From contig NZ_LNGH01000016.1 in assembly GCF_011057715.1 (NCBI RefSeq), positions 62,001 through 126,000 on the forward strand: a DNA stretch of 64,000 nucleotides, in the 5' to 3' direction. Origin of the DNA: Marinitoga sp. 38H-ov. Its GTDB lineage: Bacteria; Thermotogota; Thermotogae; Petrotogales; Petrotogaceae. Positions within the stretch are counted from its first letter, which is position 1, and each line of letters opens with the position of its first letter. The notes under the pieces were generated by a model. That model made no database searches, was not told the origin of the DNA, and saw nothing but the letters and a program-made list of their open reading frames with translations. The position numbers and the translations under genes are program-made. Positions 9,283-17,932 of the stretch are shown one piece after another.

Positions 9283-10170
9283 ATGGCTTTTGAAACGTAT
9301 AAAATTTATGATTCCACTACTCTTTCAAAAGGAATAATTAATAAATATTTATTTGATTACATTGATGATGTAGATAATGCCCATATTATTATTTCTAATA
9401 AAAAAGAAAACACAGATAAACCATATATTTTATTAGAAAATGAAAAATTAAATTTAATATCAAAAGAAAAAAAATATATCTTAGATTTTTCAAGCGAAAA
9501 TCTTCAATTAGCTTTATTAAAATTAATTTCTAAAACATTTAAGAAAGAACCTTTTGAGTTGCTATATCTATTAGAAGCAAAAAGAAAAGAATTTGCTGAG
9601 TTTATCAAAAATCTTATAGTTCTTTTTGAAGTGGAAGATAAAAGCAATAGCATGAGTCATTCTCAAAGAGTAGCTTATTATGCTAAAGAATTTGCTGAAT
9701 ATATTAAAAAAAATGAAGACGAAATTGAATTTATACAGGATTTAGCAATGTTACATGATGTGGGAAGAATAGGGATTGAACAGCTAATGTTGTTTTCTAA
9801 AACCAGGATTTATGATTTAGAACAATGGGATTTAGAGCACACTAAGGCTGGAACTATATTTTTATCAAATAGAAGAGAATTATGGTATGCCATTGATGTT
9901 GTAAGGCATCATCATGAAAAATGGGACGGTTCTGGTTTCCCAGATAATCTAAAAGGAGAGGAAATTCCTTATTATGCAAGATTTATAGGTATAGTTGACT
10001 GGTTTGATTTAGCAACTCATACAGCTACGTCTGAACATTTTGGAATATTAACTCCTAATGAAGCAATTGAATATATGAAATTGAATTTGGGTAAAATTTT
10101 TGACCCATTACTAGGAAAAGCCTTTATTGATTTTATTAATGATTTTTTATCTAAAAAAGAATTTATATAA
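9283..10170 (+). CDS. HD-GYP-type phosphohydrolase domain protein
   Basis: The protein has 295 residues. The first about 110 residues form an unrecognised domain. Residues about 115-285 are an HD-GYP-type domain: an N-terminal His in HSQRV, the metal-binding HD pair His158-Asp159 in LHDVGRIG, then RHHHEKWDGSGFP from about 208. The signature GYP is GFP here, a conservative change seen in some active family members. Such domains usually hydrolyse cyclic di-GMP, but some act on other nucleotides or none, so activity is inferred only. It is a single-gene plus-strand unit between two minus-strand operons. Confidence 0.88.
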   Translation: MAFETYKIYDSTTLSKGIINKYLFDYIDDVDNAHIIISNKKENTDKPYILLENEKLNLISKEKKYILDFSSENLQLALLKLISKTFKKEPFELLYLLEAKRKEFAEFIKNLIVLFEVEDKSNSMSHSQRVAYYAKEFAEYIKKNEDEIEFIQDLAMLHDVGRIGIEQLMLFSKTRIYDLEQWDLEHTKAGTIFLSNRRELWYAIDVVRHHHEKWDGSGFPDNLKGEEIPYYARFIGIVDWFDLATHTATSEHFGILTPNEAIEYMKLNLGKIFDPLLGKAFIDFINDFLSKKEFI

Positions 10171-10197
10171 GAGCAGCCGCCCGGCTGCTCTTATATA
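10166..10197. terminator. Bidirectional terminator between convergent genes
   Basis: AAGAGCAGCCG pairs with CGGCTGCTCTT almost without a loop, and the T/A-rich flanks serve both directions. It overlaps both stop codons, of the HD-GYP gene and of miaB. Confidence 0.8.
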
Positions 10198-11540
10198 TAA
10201 TACTCTACTTTTTCAAAATTCAAATCTGTTTCTTTTGAAATAATTTCTCCGTATAATGGACCAGCTGATATTTTATTTATTTTAACTTTCACAAATTTAC
10301 CAACTAAATTTTCTTCACTTTCAAATATAACTACTTTATTATTTATTGTTCTTCCTAAATATGCTCCTGATTTAGTCTTATTTTCTTGAATAACTAAAAC
10401 AGTTTTATCTAAATATTTTTCATTTTCTTCATGATTTATTTGTTTTTGAATATTCATTAAATATTGAAATCTCTTATTTTTTATTCTTTTTGGTATATTA
10501 TCTTCATAATATTTTGCTGAAATAGTTCCTTCTCTTGGAGAATATTCGGCAATATTTAACCTTTCATATCTAGCACGTTTTACTAAATCAACTGTTTCCA
10601 TAAAATCTTCATCAGTTTCTCCTGGAAATCCTACTATTATATCACCAGATATTGTAACATTTTCTACATTACTTTTTATCTTATCTAGGAGATCTAAATA
10701 AAATTCTTTTGTATATCTTCGATTCATTTTTTTCAAAATGTTGTCACTTCCTGCTTGTACGGGCAAATGGAAATTTTTAGCTGCTTTTGGATTTTTACTT
10801 ATTTCTTCTATTAAGTCGTCTGTTATATCTGTTGGATAAGAAGTTAAAAACCAAATTCTTTTTATCGATTCAAATTTTGCTGCTTCTCTAATTAAAATAT
10901 TTAGTTTAGGTTTCCCATCACCAAAATCTTTTCCGTAAGAATCAACGTTTTGACCTAAAAAGGTTATTTCCCTATAACCATTATCATTGTAGTATTTTAC
11001 TTCATTCATAATATCTTCAATTGGTCTACTTTTTTCAAAACTTCTTGTATAGGGAACTATACAATATGTACAATATTTATTACATCCATAAATTATATTT
11101 ATCCAACCATGATGTTTACTATATGGATGTTTAGGTAATTCAGCAGTTATATTATCAAATTTATCAGTAAAATCTGAAAATCTTTTCCCCTCTTTTGCTT
11201 TATTATAAAATTCACTAATATCCATATAATTTCTCGTTCCAAATACAAAATCCACTCCATGAAATCTTTTTAATATATTTTTTCTTTCCTTTTCTGCAAC
11301 ACAACCACCTACAGCAATTACTAAATTTTCATTTTTCTTTTTCAATTTTTCATAATAACCAATAGCTCCATATAACTTATGTTCAGCTTTTTCTCTTACC
11401 GCACAACTATTTAAAATTATAAAATCTGCTTCTTGTGGATTTTCTGTCCATTCGAAGCCTTCTTTTTCTAACACTCCTGCCATAATCTCTGATTCATTCA
11501 CATTCATTTGACAACCAAATGTTCTAATAAAAAATTTCAC
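10191..11540 (-). CDS. miaB: tRNA-2-methylthio-N6-dimethylallyladenosine synthase MiaB
   Basis: This radical SAM methylthiotransferase adds a methylthio group to i6A37 in tRNAs reading UNN codons. The N-terminal UPF0004 domain has its three Cys for the auxiliary iron-sulfur cluster (Cys10 in FGCQMN, one in NSCAVR, one in GGCVAE). The radical SAM motif is Cys153, Cys157 and Cys160 in GCNKYCTYC, and a TRAM domain ends the protein. Length 449 is typical. The start is GTG behind GGAGGTG. It follows rpsB but is separated from it by a terminator hairpin. MiaB is preferred to MtaB or RimO from the RTFGCQMN start, with moderate certainty. Confidence 0.93.
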   Translation of the reverse strand: MKFFIRTFGCQMNVNESEIMAGVLEKEGFEWTENPQEADFIILNSCAVREKAEHKLYGAIGYYEKLKKKNENLVIAVGGCVAEKERKNILKRFHGVDFVFGTRNYMDISEFYNKAKEGKRFSDFTDKFDNITAELPKHPYSKHHGWINIIYGCNKYCTYCIVPYTRSFEKSRPIEDIMNEVKYYNDNGYREITFLGQNVDSYGKDFGDGKPKLNILIREAAKFESIKRIWFLTSYPTDITDDLIEEISKNPKAAKNFHLPVQAGSDNILKKMNRRYTKEFYLDLLDKIKSNVENVTISGDIIVGFPGETDEDFMETVDLVKRARYERLNIAEYSPREGTISAKYYEDNIPKRIKNKRFQYLMNIQKQINHEENEKYLDKTVLVIQENKTKSGAYLGRTINNKVVIFESEENLVGKFVKVKINKISAGPLYGEIISKETDLNFEKVEYYI

Positions 11541-11564
11541 TTTTTCACCTCCATTATTAATAAA

Positions 11565-11587
11565 ATCCCGGAGAAAATCCCCGGGAT
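11565..11587 (-). terminator. Terminator downstream of rpsB
   Basis: The stem ATCCCGG/CCGGGAT has a nine-base loop and is followed on the minus strand by TTTTATTAA. It ends the rpsB transcript ahead of miaB; some read-through into miaB is likely because no clear miaB promoter is seen. Confidence 0.8.
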
Positions 11588-11600
11588 AAAATTTATTTAA

Positions 11601-12404
11601 TTATTCTTCATCTTCTTCAATAATTTCTCCGTATTTTTCTTCAGCCTCCACTTTAGCTTTTGTAACTTCTTCTACATCATCTACAACTTCTTCTTTTTCT
11701 TCAGGAGTTTCTTCTCCCATTCTTCCTTCTCTTCCTTCAATATATGCATCAGCAATCTTAGATGCAATTAATTTTATTGCTCTTATAGCATCATCATTTC
11801 CAGGAATTACAATATCAATTGGATCTGGATCACAGTTTGTATCAACTAAAGCAATAATTGGAATACCTAACATATTTGCTTCAGCTATAGCTATTTGTTC
11901 TTTTCTAGGATCAACTAAGAAAATAAAATCTGGAATTCTTTTCATACCCCTTAAACCACCAAGGTTTTTATTTAATTTATCGTATACTTTCTTGATTTTA
12001 CTTTGTTCCTTTTTAGGTAATTTTTCAAATTCTTCAGAATTTACATATTCATCTAATTCTTCTAATTTTTTAATTCTTTTCTTGATAGTTGGGAAGTTTG
12101 TTAATAATCCACCTAACCACCTGTTGTTTACATAATATGCTCCTGCTCTTTTTGCTTCCTCCTCTGTTATTTGTTGTGCTTGTTTTTTTGTCCCAACAAA
12201 TAATAACACTTTACCTTGTGAAGCTTGATCTCTTACAAATTCATATGCTTCTTCTACTGCTTTTAATGATTTTTGTAAATCAATAATATAAATACCTTTT
12301 CTTTCTGTGAAAATGTATGGTTTCATTTTAGGGTTCCATCTTCTTGTTCTGTGACCAAAGTGAACCCCAGCTTCTAAAAGTTGTTTCATGCTAATAACTG
12401 ACAT
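11601..12404 (-). CDS. rpsB: Small ribosomal subunit protein S2
   Basis: The protein has 267 residues. The start [19 protein letters not shown] is the classic S2 N-terminus, and [23 protein letters not shown] and IVIPGNDDA match the family. An acidic tail follows residue 235 or so. An in-frame ATG at 12441-12443 would add 13 residues that no S2 has; the ATG at 12402-12404 sits 7 bases after TTGGAGGTG and is chosen. Between rsfS and this start lies a structured RNA element (12449-12488). Unlike many bacteria, tsf does not follow rpsB here; it is 24 kb away with pyrH. Confidence 0.97.
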   Translation of the reverse strand: MSVISMKQLLEAGVHFGHRTRRWNPKMKPYIFTERKGIYIIDLQKSLKAVEEAYEFVRDQASQGKVLLFVGTKKQAQQITEEEAKRAGAYYVNNRWLGGLLTNFPTIKKRIKKLEELDEYVNSEEFEKLPKKEQSKIKKVYDKLNKNLGGLRGMKRIPDFIFLVDPRKEQIAIAEANMLGIPIIALVDTNCDPDPIDIVIPGNDDAIRAIKLIASKIADAYIEGREGRMGEETPEEKEEVVDDVEEVTKAKVEAEEKYGEIIEEDEE

Positions 12405-12429
12405 ACTACTACACCTCCAAGTTTTGGTT

Positions 12430-12495
12430 TTTACCTCCACCATCTTACGTTTCCGACCCTGCGGGCACCGAGGAAACTACTAACGGTGTGTGAGG
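12430..12495 (-). promoter_or_regulatory. Candidate S2 autoregulatory mRNA leader with pseudoknot
   Basis: On the minus strand two helices interlock. CACCG (12488-12484) can pair with CGGTG (12470-12466), and GTTTCC (12477-12472) with GGAAAC (12454-12449); CCC/GGG (12465-12463, 12459-12457) can form a small inner stem. The upstream ACCUC segment could alternatively pair with the GAGGU of either Shine-Dalgarno site. Its place directly before rpsB and its unusually high GC for the genome suggest a ribosomal-protein leader. Binding by S2 is inference from location. Confidence 0.5.
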
Positions 12496-12852
12496 TTATA
12501 TTTTAATTTCTTCTGCTTCATTCCATAATCCTTCTAAATCATAAAATTCTCTTGCTTTCTCTGTAAACAAATGAACAATTATACTTCCACCATCAACGAT
12601 TAACCATTCATATCCTTTATCTTTATCATAATATAATAAATCATGATTTTTTTCTTTGAACTTTTCAACAACAGATTCCTTTAAAGCATTTAAATGTGTA
12701 TCTGAATTACCTGTAGCTATTATAAAATAATCAACTAGTAGTGGTGTATTTTTCATGTTAAGAACTTTAATATCTATTGCATCTTTTTCATCTAATACAT
12801 TATATATCTCTTTAGCTATTTCAAAAATTTCCTCTTCTGATTTTAACTTCAC
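12496..12852 (-). CDS. rsfS: Ribosome silencing factor RsfS
   Basis: The protein has 118 residues, the usual size for RsfS (formerly iojap/YbeB). It binds L14 on the large subunit and blocks subunit joining when nutrients are scarce. Family marks are DAIDIKVL near residue 25, DYFIIATGNSDTHLNAL in the middle, and WLIVDGGSIIVHLF near the end. The gene lies 15 bases downstream of glmS and directly upstream of the structured rpsB leader, with no terminator in between, so rpsB may be partly transcribed through it. Confidence 0.95.
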   Translation of the reverse strand: MKLKSEEEIFEIAKEIYNVLDEKDAIDIKVLNMKNTPLLVDYFIIATGNSDTHLNALKESVVEKFKEKNHDLLYYDKDKGYEWLIVDGGSIIVHLFTEKAREFYDLEGLWNEAEEIKI

Positions 12853-12867
12853 TAATTTTCACCTCCA

Positions 12868-14694
12868 TTACTCTACTGTAACACTTTTAGCTAAATTTCT
12901 AGGTTTATCAGGATCTAATTTTCTTAATATCGCTACATTATATGCAAACATTTGAATTATCGGTGCCATTACTAACGGATATAGAGATTCATGAGTTTCA
13001 GGAACAAATAAATATTCATTTGTCAATTGCTCTATTTCTTTATTCCCATTTGTAGTTATAGCTATTATATTAGCATTTCTTGCTTTTGATTCCATCAAAT
13101 TAGATTTCATCTTTTCATACAATGAATCTTTAGGAATTATAGCAAAAACTGGGAACTGTTCGTCTAATAAGGCTATTGGGCCATGTTTTAACTCACCTGC
13201 TTGATAACCTGCCGCATGTATATAACTTATTTCTTTTAATTTTAATGCTCCTTCTAATGCAGTAGGAAATCCAAAGCCTCTTCCAATATACATCATATGT
13301 TGATAATTTACATATTCTCTTGCCAATTCCTTAGTTCTCTCATTTAAATTCAATACTTCTTTATATATTTCAGGCATTTTTTCTATACCTTTTAAAATTT
13401 CGATTATTTCTTCGTTTAACCCCTGAGTTAATTCTATTATCTTTGCGCCTACTGCATATAATATTGCTATTTGTGCAGTATATGTTTTAGTTGCAGCTAC
13501 CCCTATTTCTGGTCCTGTATTCATATATATTGCCCCATGAGATTCTCTAGGAATTGTAGATCCAAAAACATTACTTATTGTTATTACTTTTGCTCCTTTT
13601 TCTTTTGCTATTCTTATTCCCTCTAATGTATCTATAGTTTCACCTGATTGAGATATAGCTAGTACCAATGTATTTTCATCTACATGCGGATTCATATATC
13701 TAAATTCAGAAGCTACTTCTATATCAACATCTATCTTGGAATATCTATTCATAAAATACTTAAATGTTAATCCTGCATGATAACTTGTGCCACAAGCTAC
13801 TATATATATCTTTTTTAATTCTTTTGAAATAAATTCATTTAAATTATCTAATTCAGATAATAATGGTTTCCCATCTTTTATTCTACCTGTTATAGCAGCT
13901 TTTAATGCCTCTGGTTGTTCATTAATTTCTTTTAACATGAAATGATCATATCCACCTTTTTCAGCTGCTTGTTCATCCCAGTTTATATATACTGAATTTT
14001 TTTCTATTTTTTCTCCATTTATATTAAAAAATGTTATATTTCCTGGTTCTAATAATGCTATTTCATTATCATTCATAAAATACACGTTCTTTGTATATTT
14101 TATTATAGGTGTTATATCAGAAGCTAAAAATGCATAATCATTATTATAAGCCACTACTAATGGGCTTCCTTTTCTAACAGATACGATTTTATTTTCATCT
14201 GTATGTATTACTCCAATTGCATACGCACCATCTAATCTTTTTATAGCCTTTAGAACAGCTTCAAATAAGTCTCCATTATAATATTCTTCAACTAAATGTG
14301 CTATTACTTCAGTATCAGTTTCTGATTTAAATACATGCCCTTTTTCTATTAATTCTTCCCTTAATTCTTGAAAATTTTCTATTATACCATTATGAACTAA
14401 CGCTATTTTACCTGTACAATCTGTATGAGGATGAGCATTTACGTCTGTTACTCCTCCATGCGTTGCCCATCTTGTATGAGCAATACCTATTTTTATATTT
14501 TCTTCTAACTTATCATTCAATTCATTTTGTAAATTTATTATTTTGCCTGTACTTTTTACCAATTCAACATGACCATTCTTTGAAAAAGCAATCCCCGCTG
14601 AGTCGTATCCTCTATATTCTAATTTTTTTAATCCTAATACTACATCTTTTACTTTAATATTTTCCTTCCCAACAACTCCCACAATTCCACACAT
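12868..14694 (-). CDS. glmS: Glutamine-fructose-6-phosphate aminotransferase (isomerizing)
   Basis: The enzyme makes glucosamine-6-phosphate from fructose-6-phosphate and glutamine, the first step to UDP-GlcNAc for peptidoglycan. The N-terminal class II glutaminase domain begins MCGIVGVVG with nucleophile Cys2. Two SIS domains follow; the first has CGTSYHAG and SQSGET, and the C-terminus ends in the characteristic LAKSVTVE. Length 608 is normal. The start is ATG, with a 15-base gap to plsX, so the genes are co-transcribed. No glmS ribozyme is visible upstream, where plsX occupies the space. Confidence 0.97.
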   Translation of the reverse strand: MCGIVGVVGKENIKVKDVVLGLKKLEYRGYDSAGIAFSKNGHVELVKSTGKIINLQNELNDKLEENIKIGIAHTRWATHGGVTDVNAHPHTDCTGKIALVHNGIIENFQELREELIEKGHVFKSETDTEVIAHLVEEYYNGDLFEAVLKAIKRLDGAYAIGVIHTDENKIVSVRKGSPLVVAYNNDYAFLASDITPIIKYTKNVYFMNDNEIALLEPGNITFFNINGEKIEKNSVYINWDEQAAEKGGYDHFMLKEINEQPEALKAAITGRIKDGKPLLSELDNLNEFISKELKKIYIVACGTSYHAGLTFKYFMNRYSKIDVDIEVASEFRYMNPHVDENTLVLAISQSGETIDTLEGIRIAKEKGAKVITISNVFGSTIPRESHGAIYMNTGPEIGVAATKTYTAQIAILYAVGAKIIELTQGLNEEIIEILKGIEKMPEIYKEVLNLNERTKELAREYVNYQHMMYIGRGFGFPTALEGALKLKEISYIHAAGYQAGELKHGPIALLDEQFPVFAIIPKDSLYEKMKSNLMESKARNANIIAITTNGNKEIEQLTNEYLFVPETHESLYPLVMAPIIQMFAYNVAILRKLDPDKPRNLAKSVTVE

Positions 14695-14709
14695 TTTCCT
14701 TTACCTCCA

Positions 14710-15696
14710 TTACAACATTTCCTTAATTTTATCAACTATTTTCTCTTCTGTTGCTTTATTTGCAACGGATAATGCATTAGCAATAGCTTCGCTATCTGAA
14801 GAACCATGAGCTTTTATTAATATCCCATTAATTCCTAAAAAAAATGTTCCACCATATTGTCTATAGTCTAAACTGGATTTTAAACCTTTTAATGATTTTT
14901 TCATTAAAAGAGCTCCTATTTTAGTTAAAATACCGCCATTAGATACTTTTTCTTTTAATTCTGATAATATATAATATGCGGTTCCTTCTATAGTTTTTAA
15001 CATGTTATTACCAGTAAACCCATCAGTAACAATAACATCAATATTATTTTCGAAAATATCTCTTCCTTCTATAAATCCCATATAATTTATTCTTTCATCA
15101 CTAGATAAATGTTCAGCTGCTTCTTTTACTAATTTTGTCCCTTTACTTTCTTCTGTACCTATATTTAGTATATATACCTTTGGATTATCAATTCCTAGAA
15201 ATTTAGCGAAGGCAATTCCCTCTTTTGCTAAATCTAAAAAATGAATTGGCTTTAATTCTGCATTAGCACCTCCATCTACTAAAACCCTAGGTTTTCCCCC
15301 TTTACCAGGTAATGGTATTACTAATGCAGGTCTTGTTATACCTTTAATTCTTCCAGTAATAAATGTACCAGCAGCGAGCAATGCTCCTGTATTCCCAGCA
15401 CTCACAAAAGCATCTAACTCACCATTTTTCATCATTTCATTTCCTATATATATAGAACTATTCTTTAATTTAATAACTTCTGTAGGTTTGGTATGATTAT
15501 CAACCAAATTCTCTGCCTTAATAAGCTTTATTCTATTTTTTAATTCCTTAGGTATTTCTAAACTTTCGTCTCCCCCAATTAAATACAATTCCTCTAGAAA
15601 GTTGTTTTTTAAAGCAAAAATCGCGCCCTCTAAATTCGAGTGGGGCGCGTTATCTCCGCCGAATAAATCTAAGCCTATTTTGGCTTTTCTAGACAT
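14710..15696 (-). CDS. plsX: Phosphate acyltransferase PlsX
   Basis: PlsX converts acyl-ACP to acyl-phosphate, the donor used by PlsY for glycerol-3-phosphate acylation at the membrane. The start KIGLDLFGGDNAPHSNLEGA is a variant of the usual DAMGGDxAP motif, and SAGNTGALLAAG and VTDGFTGNNMLK are typical. At 328 residues it has the normal length. The gene lies two bases after rpmF, the classical yceD-rpmF-plsX order. Its partner plsY is at 28468-29058 in this window. Confidence 0.96.
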   Translation of the reverse strand: MSRKAKIGLDLFGGDNAPHSNLEGAIFALKNNFLEELYLIGGDESLEIPKELKNRIKLIKAENLVDNHTKPTEVIKLKNSSIYIGNEMMKNGELDAFVSAGNTGALLAAGTFITGRIKGITRPALVIPLPGKGGKPRVLVDGGANAELKPIHFLDLAKEGIAFAKFLGIDNPKVYILNIGTEESKGTKLVKEAAEHLSSDERINYMGFIEGRDIFENNIDVIVTDGFTGNNMLKTIEGTAYYILSELKEKVSNGGILTKIGALLMKKSLKGLKSSLDYRQYGGTFFLGINGILIKAHGSSDSEAIANALSVANKATEEKIVDKIKEML

Positions 15697-15698
15697 TA

Positions 15699-15884
15699 TT
15701 ATTCTCCTATTTCTAATATTTGTTTTCCATTATAATATCCACAGTTCAAACAAACCCTGTGGGGGAGTTTTGGTTCACCACAATTTGGACATTTTGATAC
15801 ATTTACTTTAATTGCTTTGTATAAATTTGCTGCTCTTCTTCTGTGTGTTCTAGTTCTTGATGTTTTTTGCTTTGGTACAGCCAT
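15699..15884 (-). CDS. rpmF: Large ribosomal subunit protein L32
   Basis: The protein has 61 residues, starts MAVPKQKTSRTRTHRRRA as expected for L32, and has a zinc-ribbon with Cys32, Cys35, Cys45 and Cys48 (CPNC and CLNC), so it is the zinc-binding form. It is encoded between yceD and plsX, the widely conserved order linking ribosome and phospholipid synthesis. The start is ATG behind AGGAGGG. Confidence 0.97.
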   Translation of the reverse strand: MAVPKQKTSRTRTHRRRAANLYKAIKVNVSKCPNCGEPKLPHRVCLNCGYYNGKQILEIGE

Positions 15885-15906
15885 TTATAATCCCTCCTAA
15901 AATTTA

Positions 15907-16476
15907 TTATTTTTCTTCATTAAATATATCCAATAATTTTGCAAACCTTGGATCTATATATTCTTCTTCATGCTTATGATCAGGATTTTCATTTAAATCA
16001 ATACCACATACTGCACATAGTCCTTTACAATCTTCACCACATAACGGTTTTTCAGGAATTTCCATTAATATTGATTCTATGATCCTATCTGTTACATCCA
16101 CTTTAGATTCATCAAAAAAAATAATATTATCTAATGAATCTAATTTTTCATTTTTTGTATATTTATCTGATAACTTACTATTTATATAATAAGCTTCTAT
16201 TTCACCTATTATATTTTGATTATATTTATTTAAACATCTTGAACATTCTAATTCTAACTTAGTTTTCACATTTCCTTTTATTAAAAATCCTTCGGAATTT
16301 TTTTCAATATAAAATCTCACATCAACCTTATCTATTATATTAAACAACCCTTCTGGCGTATCTATTTTACCCCAATCCAACTGAAAGGCAAATTCTTCTT
16401 TTTCTTCAATCTTATCTAAGTCATATATTAATTTAGTATCCCTCAATTTATCATTCAAATTTTTTTCAACTTTCAT
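15907..16476 (-). CDS. yceD: YceD/DUF177 family protein
   Basis: The protein has 189 residues. It carries the DUF177 hallmark: a central CSRCLNKY and a C-terminal cysteine cluster, CGEDCKGLCAVCGIDLN, that looks like a metal-binding ribbon, followed by DPRFAKL. YceD homologues are linked to 23S rRNA accumulation and sit next to rpmF in most bacteria; the biochemical role is not settled. The start is ATG after GAGGTG. It is the first gene of the rpmF-plsX-glmS run. An 8-base inverted repeat lies in the 98-base gap upstream. Confidence 0.9.
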   Translation of the reverse strand: MKVEKNLNDKLRDTKLIYDLDKIEEKEEFAFQLDWGKIDTPEGLFNIIDKVDVRFYIEKNSEGFLIKGNVKTKLELECSRCLNKYNQNIIGEIEAYYINSKLSDKYTKNEKLDSLDNIIFFDESKVDVTDRIIESILMEIPEKPLCGEDCKGLCAVCGIDLNENPDHKHEEEYIDPRFAKLLDIFNEEK

Positions 16477-16517
16477 GATAACACCTCGCGCTTTATTTTA
16501 CGATAATATTTTTTAAT

Positions 16518-16550
16518 ATATAACAAGAGTATGTTAATTTTCTGTTATAT
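16518..16550. repeat. Inverted repeat upstream of yceD-rpmF-plsX
   Basis: ATATAACA at 16518-16525 is mirrored by TGTTATAT at 16543-16550, with 17 bases between. It lies where the operon promoter should be and could be an operator, although the sequence is so AT-rich that chance is possible. Confidence 0.35.
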
Positions 16551-16574
16551 TTTTTATGGCCCATAATTAATATT

Positions 16575-17486
16575 TTATTTTGACAATGTTATAATAGCTT
16601 TTTTAAAATCATCAGGTATAGATGCTACAAACTCCATCCATTCATTTGTACGTGGATGAAATAATCCTAATTTTAATGCATGTAACATTTGCCTATTAAT
16701 CCCTAAATCAATATCAGAAGTACCATAAATCTCATCTCCAAATAGTGGATGTCCTATATATTTAAAATGTACTCTGATCTGATGAGTACGTCCAGTCTTT
16801 AAATTAATCCAAGCCAACGATCCACTCTTAAACTCTTTTATTATCTTATATTGAGTTATTGATTCTTTTCCACCAGGAACAACAGCCATTTTTATTCTGA
16901 TATTTGGATGTCTCCCAAGCGGTTGATTTATTTCACCTGTTTTTTTATTCAAATGGCCTTTAACCAATGCTATATATGTTTTTTTTGTTTTTCTATCTTT
17001 AAACTGTTTGCTCAATGATTGATGAGCTAAATCATTTTTTGCTATAACTATAGCCCCTGATGTATCTTTATCCAATCTATGTACAATACCTGGTCTTAAT
17101 TCTCCACCAATCCCTTGTAAATCCTTACAATGATACAATAGAGCATTAACCAATGTTCCGGTAACCTTATTAAATACAGGATGAACAATCATATTTGGAG
17201 GTTTATTTACTATAATAATATCTTTATCTTCATATATAATATTTAATGGAATATCTTCAGGTAATACTTCAATAGATGGCGGTTTATCTGGTACCTCAAT
17301 TGTAACAACTTCTCCGTTTTTTAATTTATACGAAGGTTTCTTTAAATCACCATTTACAATAATTTGTCCTTGTTTTATTGCTTTTTGTACATATGTTCTA
17401 GAAATCCAATCAGGAACTTTTTCTACAACATATTTATCTAATCTCCATCCATTTTCTCTATTCGTTACTAAAAAACTTTCTTCCAC
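16575..17486 (-). CDS. RluD-family 23S rRNA pseudouridine synthase
   Basis: The protein has 303 residues. An N-terminal S4 RNA-binding domain (about 14-75) includes YVQKAIKQGQIIVNG. The catalytic domain (about 90-300) has the RluA/RluD motif HRLDKDTSGAIVIAK with the catalytic Asp, and later KTGRTHQIRVH. It would isomerise uridines in rRNA; family members differ in target (RluA, RluC, RluD), and the S4 domain plus gene order next to lspA favours the RluD group. The start is GTG after AGGAG and lies within the last 19 bases of lspA, so the pair is translationally coupled. Confidence 0.92.
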   Translation of the reverse strand: MEESFLVTNRENGWRLDKYVVEKVPDWISRTYVQKAIKQGQIIVNGDLKKPSYKLKNGEVVTIEVPDKPPSIEVLPEDIPLNIIYEDKDIIIVNKPPNMIVHPVFNKVTGTLVNALLYHCKDLQGIGGELRPGIVHRLDKDTSGAIVIAKNDLAHQSLSKQFKDRKTKKTYIALVKGHLNKKTGEINQPLGRHPNIRIKMAVVPGGKESITQYKIIKEFKSGSLAWINLKTGRTHQIRVHFKYIGHPLFGDEIYGTSDIDLGINRQMLHALKLGLFHPRTNEWMEFVASIPDDFKKAIITLSK

Positions 17487-17920
17487 GGATATTTACTCCT
17501 TTTGTAATAATAAATAGCTAAGAGTATTCCACCTATAGTCACAAAAGAATCTGCAACATTAAAAACTGAAAAATATTTTACACTAAACGTGTCAACTACA
17601 TAATTAAACCTTATTCTATCATATATATTCCCCAGTGCACCGCCTATAATAAAAACCGTAGATAAATCAAATAATATAGAATTTTCTTTAGATAAATAAT
17701 TTTTTCTAAAAACCCATATAATAGTAACAACTATGGTAGAAATAATACCATGTAAAAAAGAATAACCTTGAAACATTCCAAAAGCTATTCCTGTATTTTT
17801 TACATATGTTAAAGATAAAAAATCTCCTAAAATATTAATGGTTTTCCCACTTAAATATTCTTGAGTAATCTTTTTTATTATTTGATCAAAAAGCATAATT
17901 AATGGAATTAACCAATCCAT
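17468..17920 (-). CDS. lspA: Lipoprotein signal peptidase (signal peptidase II)
   Basis: This integral membrane aspartyl protease removes signal peptides from diacylglyceryl-modified prolipoproteins. At 150 residues with four hydrophobic segments it matches the family. Conserved motifs are FDQIIKK near the N-terminus, VKNTGIAFGMF, GALGNIYDRIRF with one catalytic Asp, and FNVADSFV with the other. The window contains at least one clear lipoprotein substrate, the LysM/3D protein at 32725. Gene order lspA-rluD is common in bacteria. Confidence 0.95.
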   Translation of the reverse strand: MDWLIPLIMLFDQIIKKITQEYLSGKTINILGDFLSLTYVKNTGIAFGMFQGYSFLHGIISTIVVTIIWVFRKNYLSKENSILFDLSTVFIIGGALGNIYDRIRFNYVVDTFSVKYFSVFNVADSFVTIGGILLAIYYYKRSKYPWKKVF

Positions 17921-17932
17921 TTTATCACCGCA

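Noticed and set aside
12089-12286. Leu-rich, membrane-like plus-strand frame opposite rpsB
   Set aside because: Hydrophobic text arises from reverse reading of Lys/Glu-rich S2 codons; no ribosome site.
14695-14709. glmS ribozyme
   Set aside because: Only 15 bases separate glmS from plsX, too short for the ribozyme.
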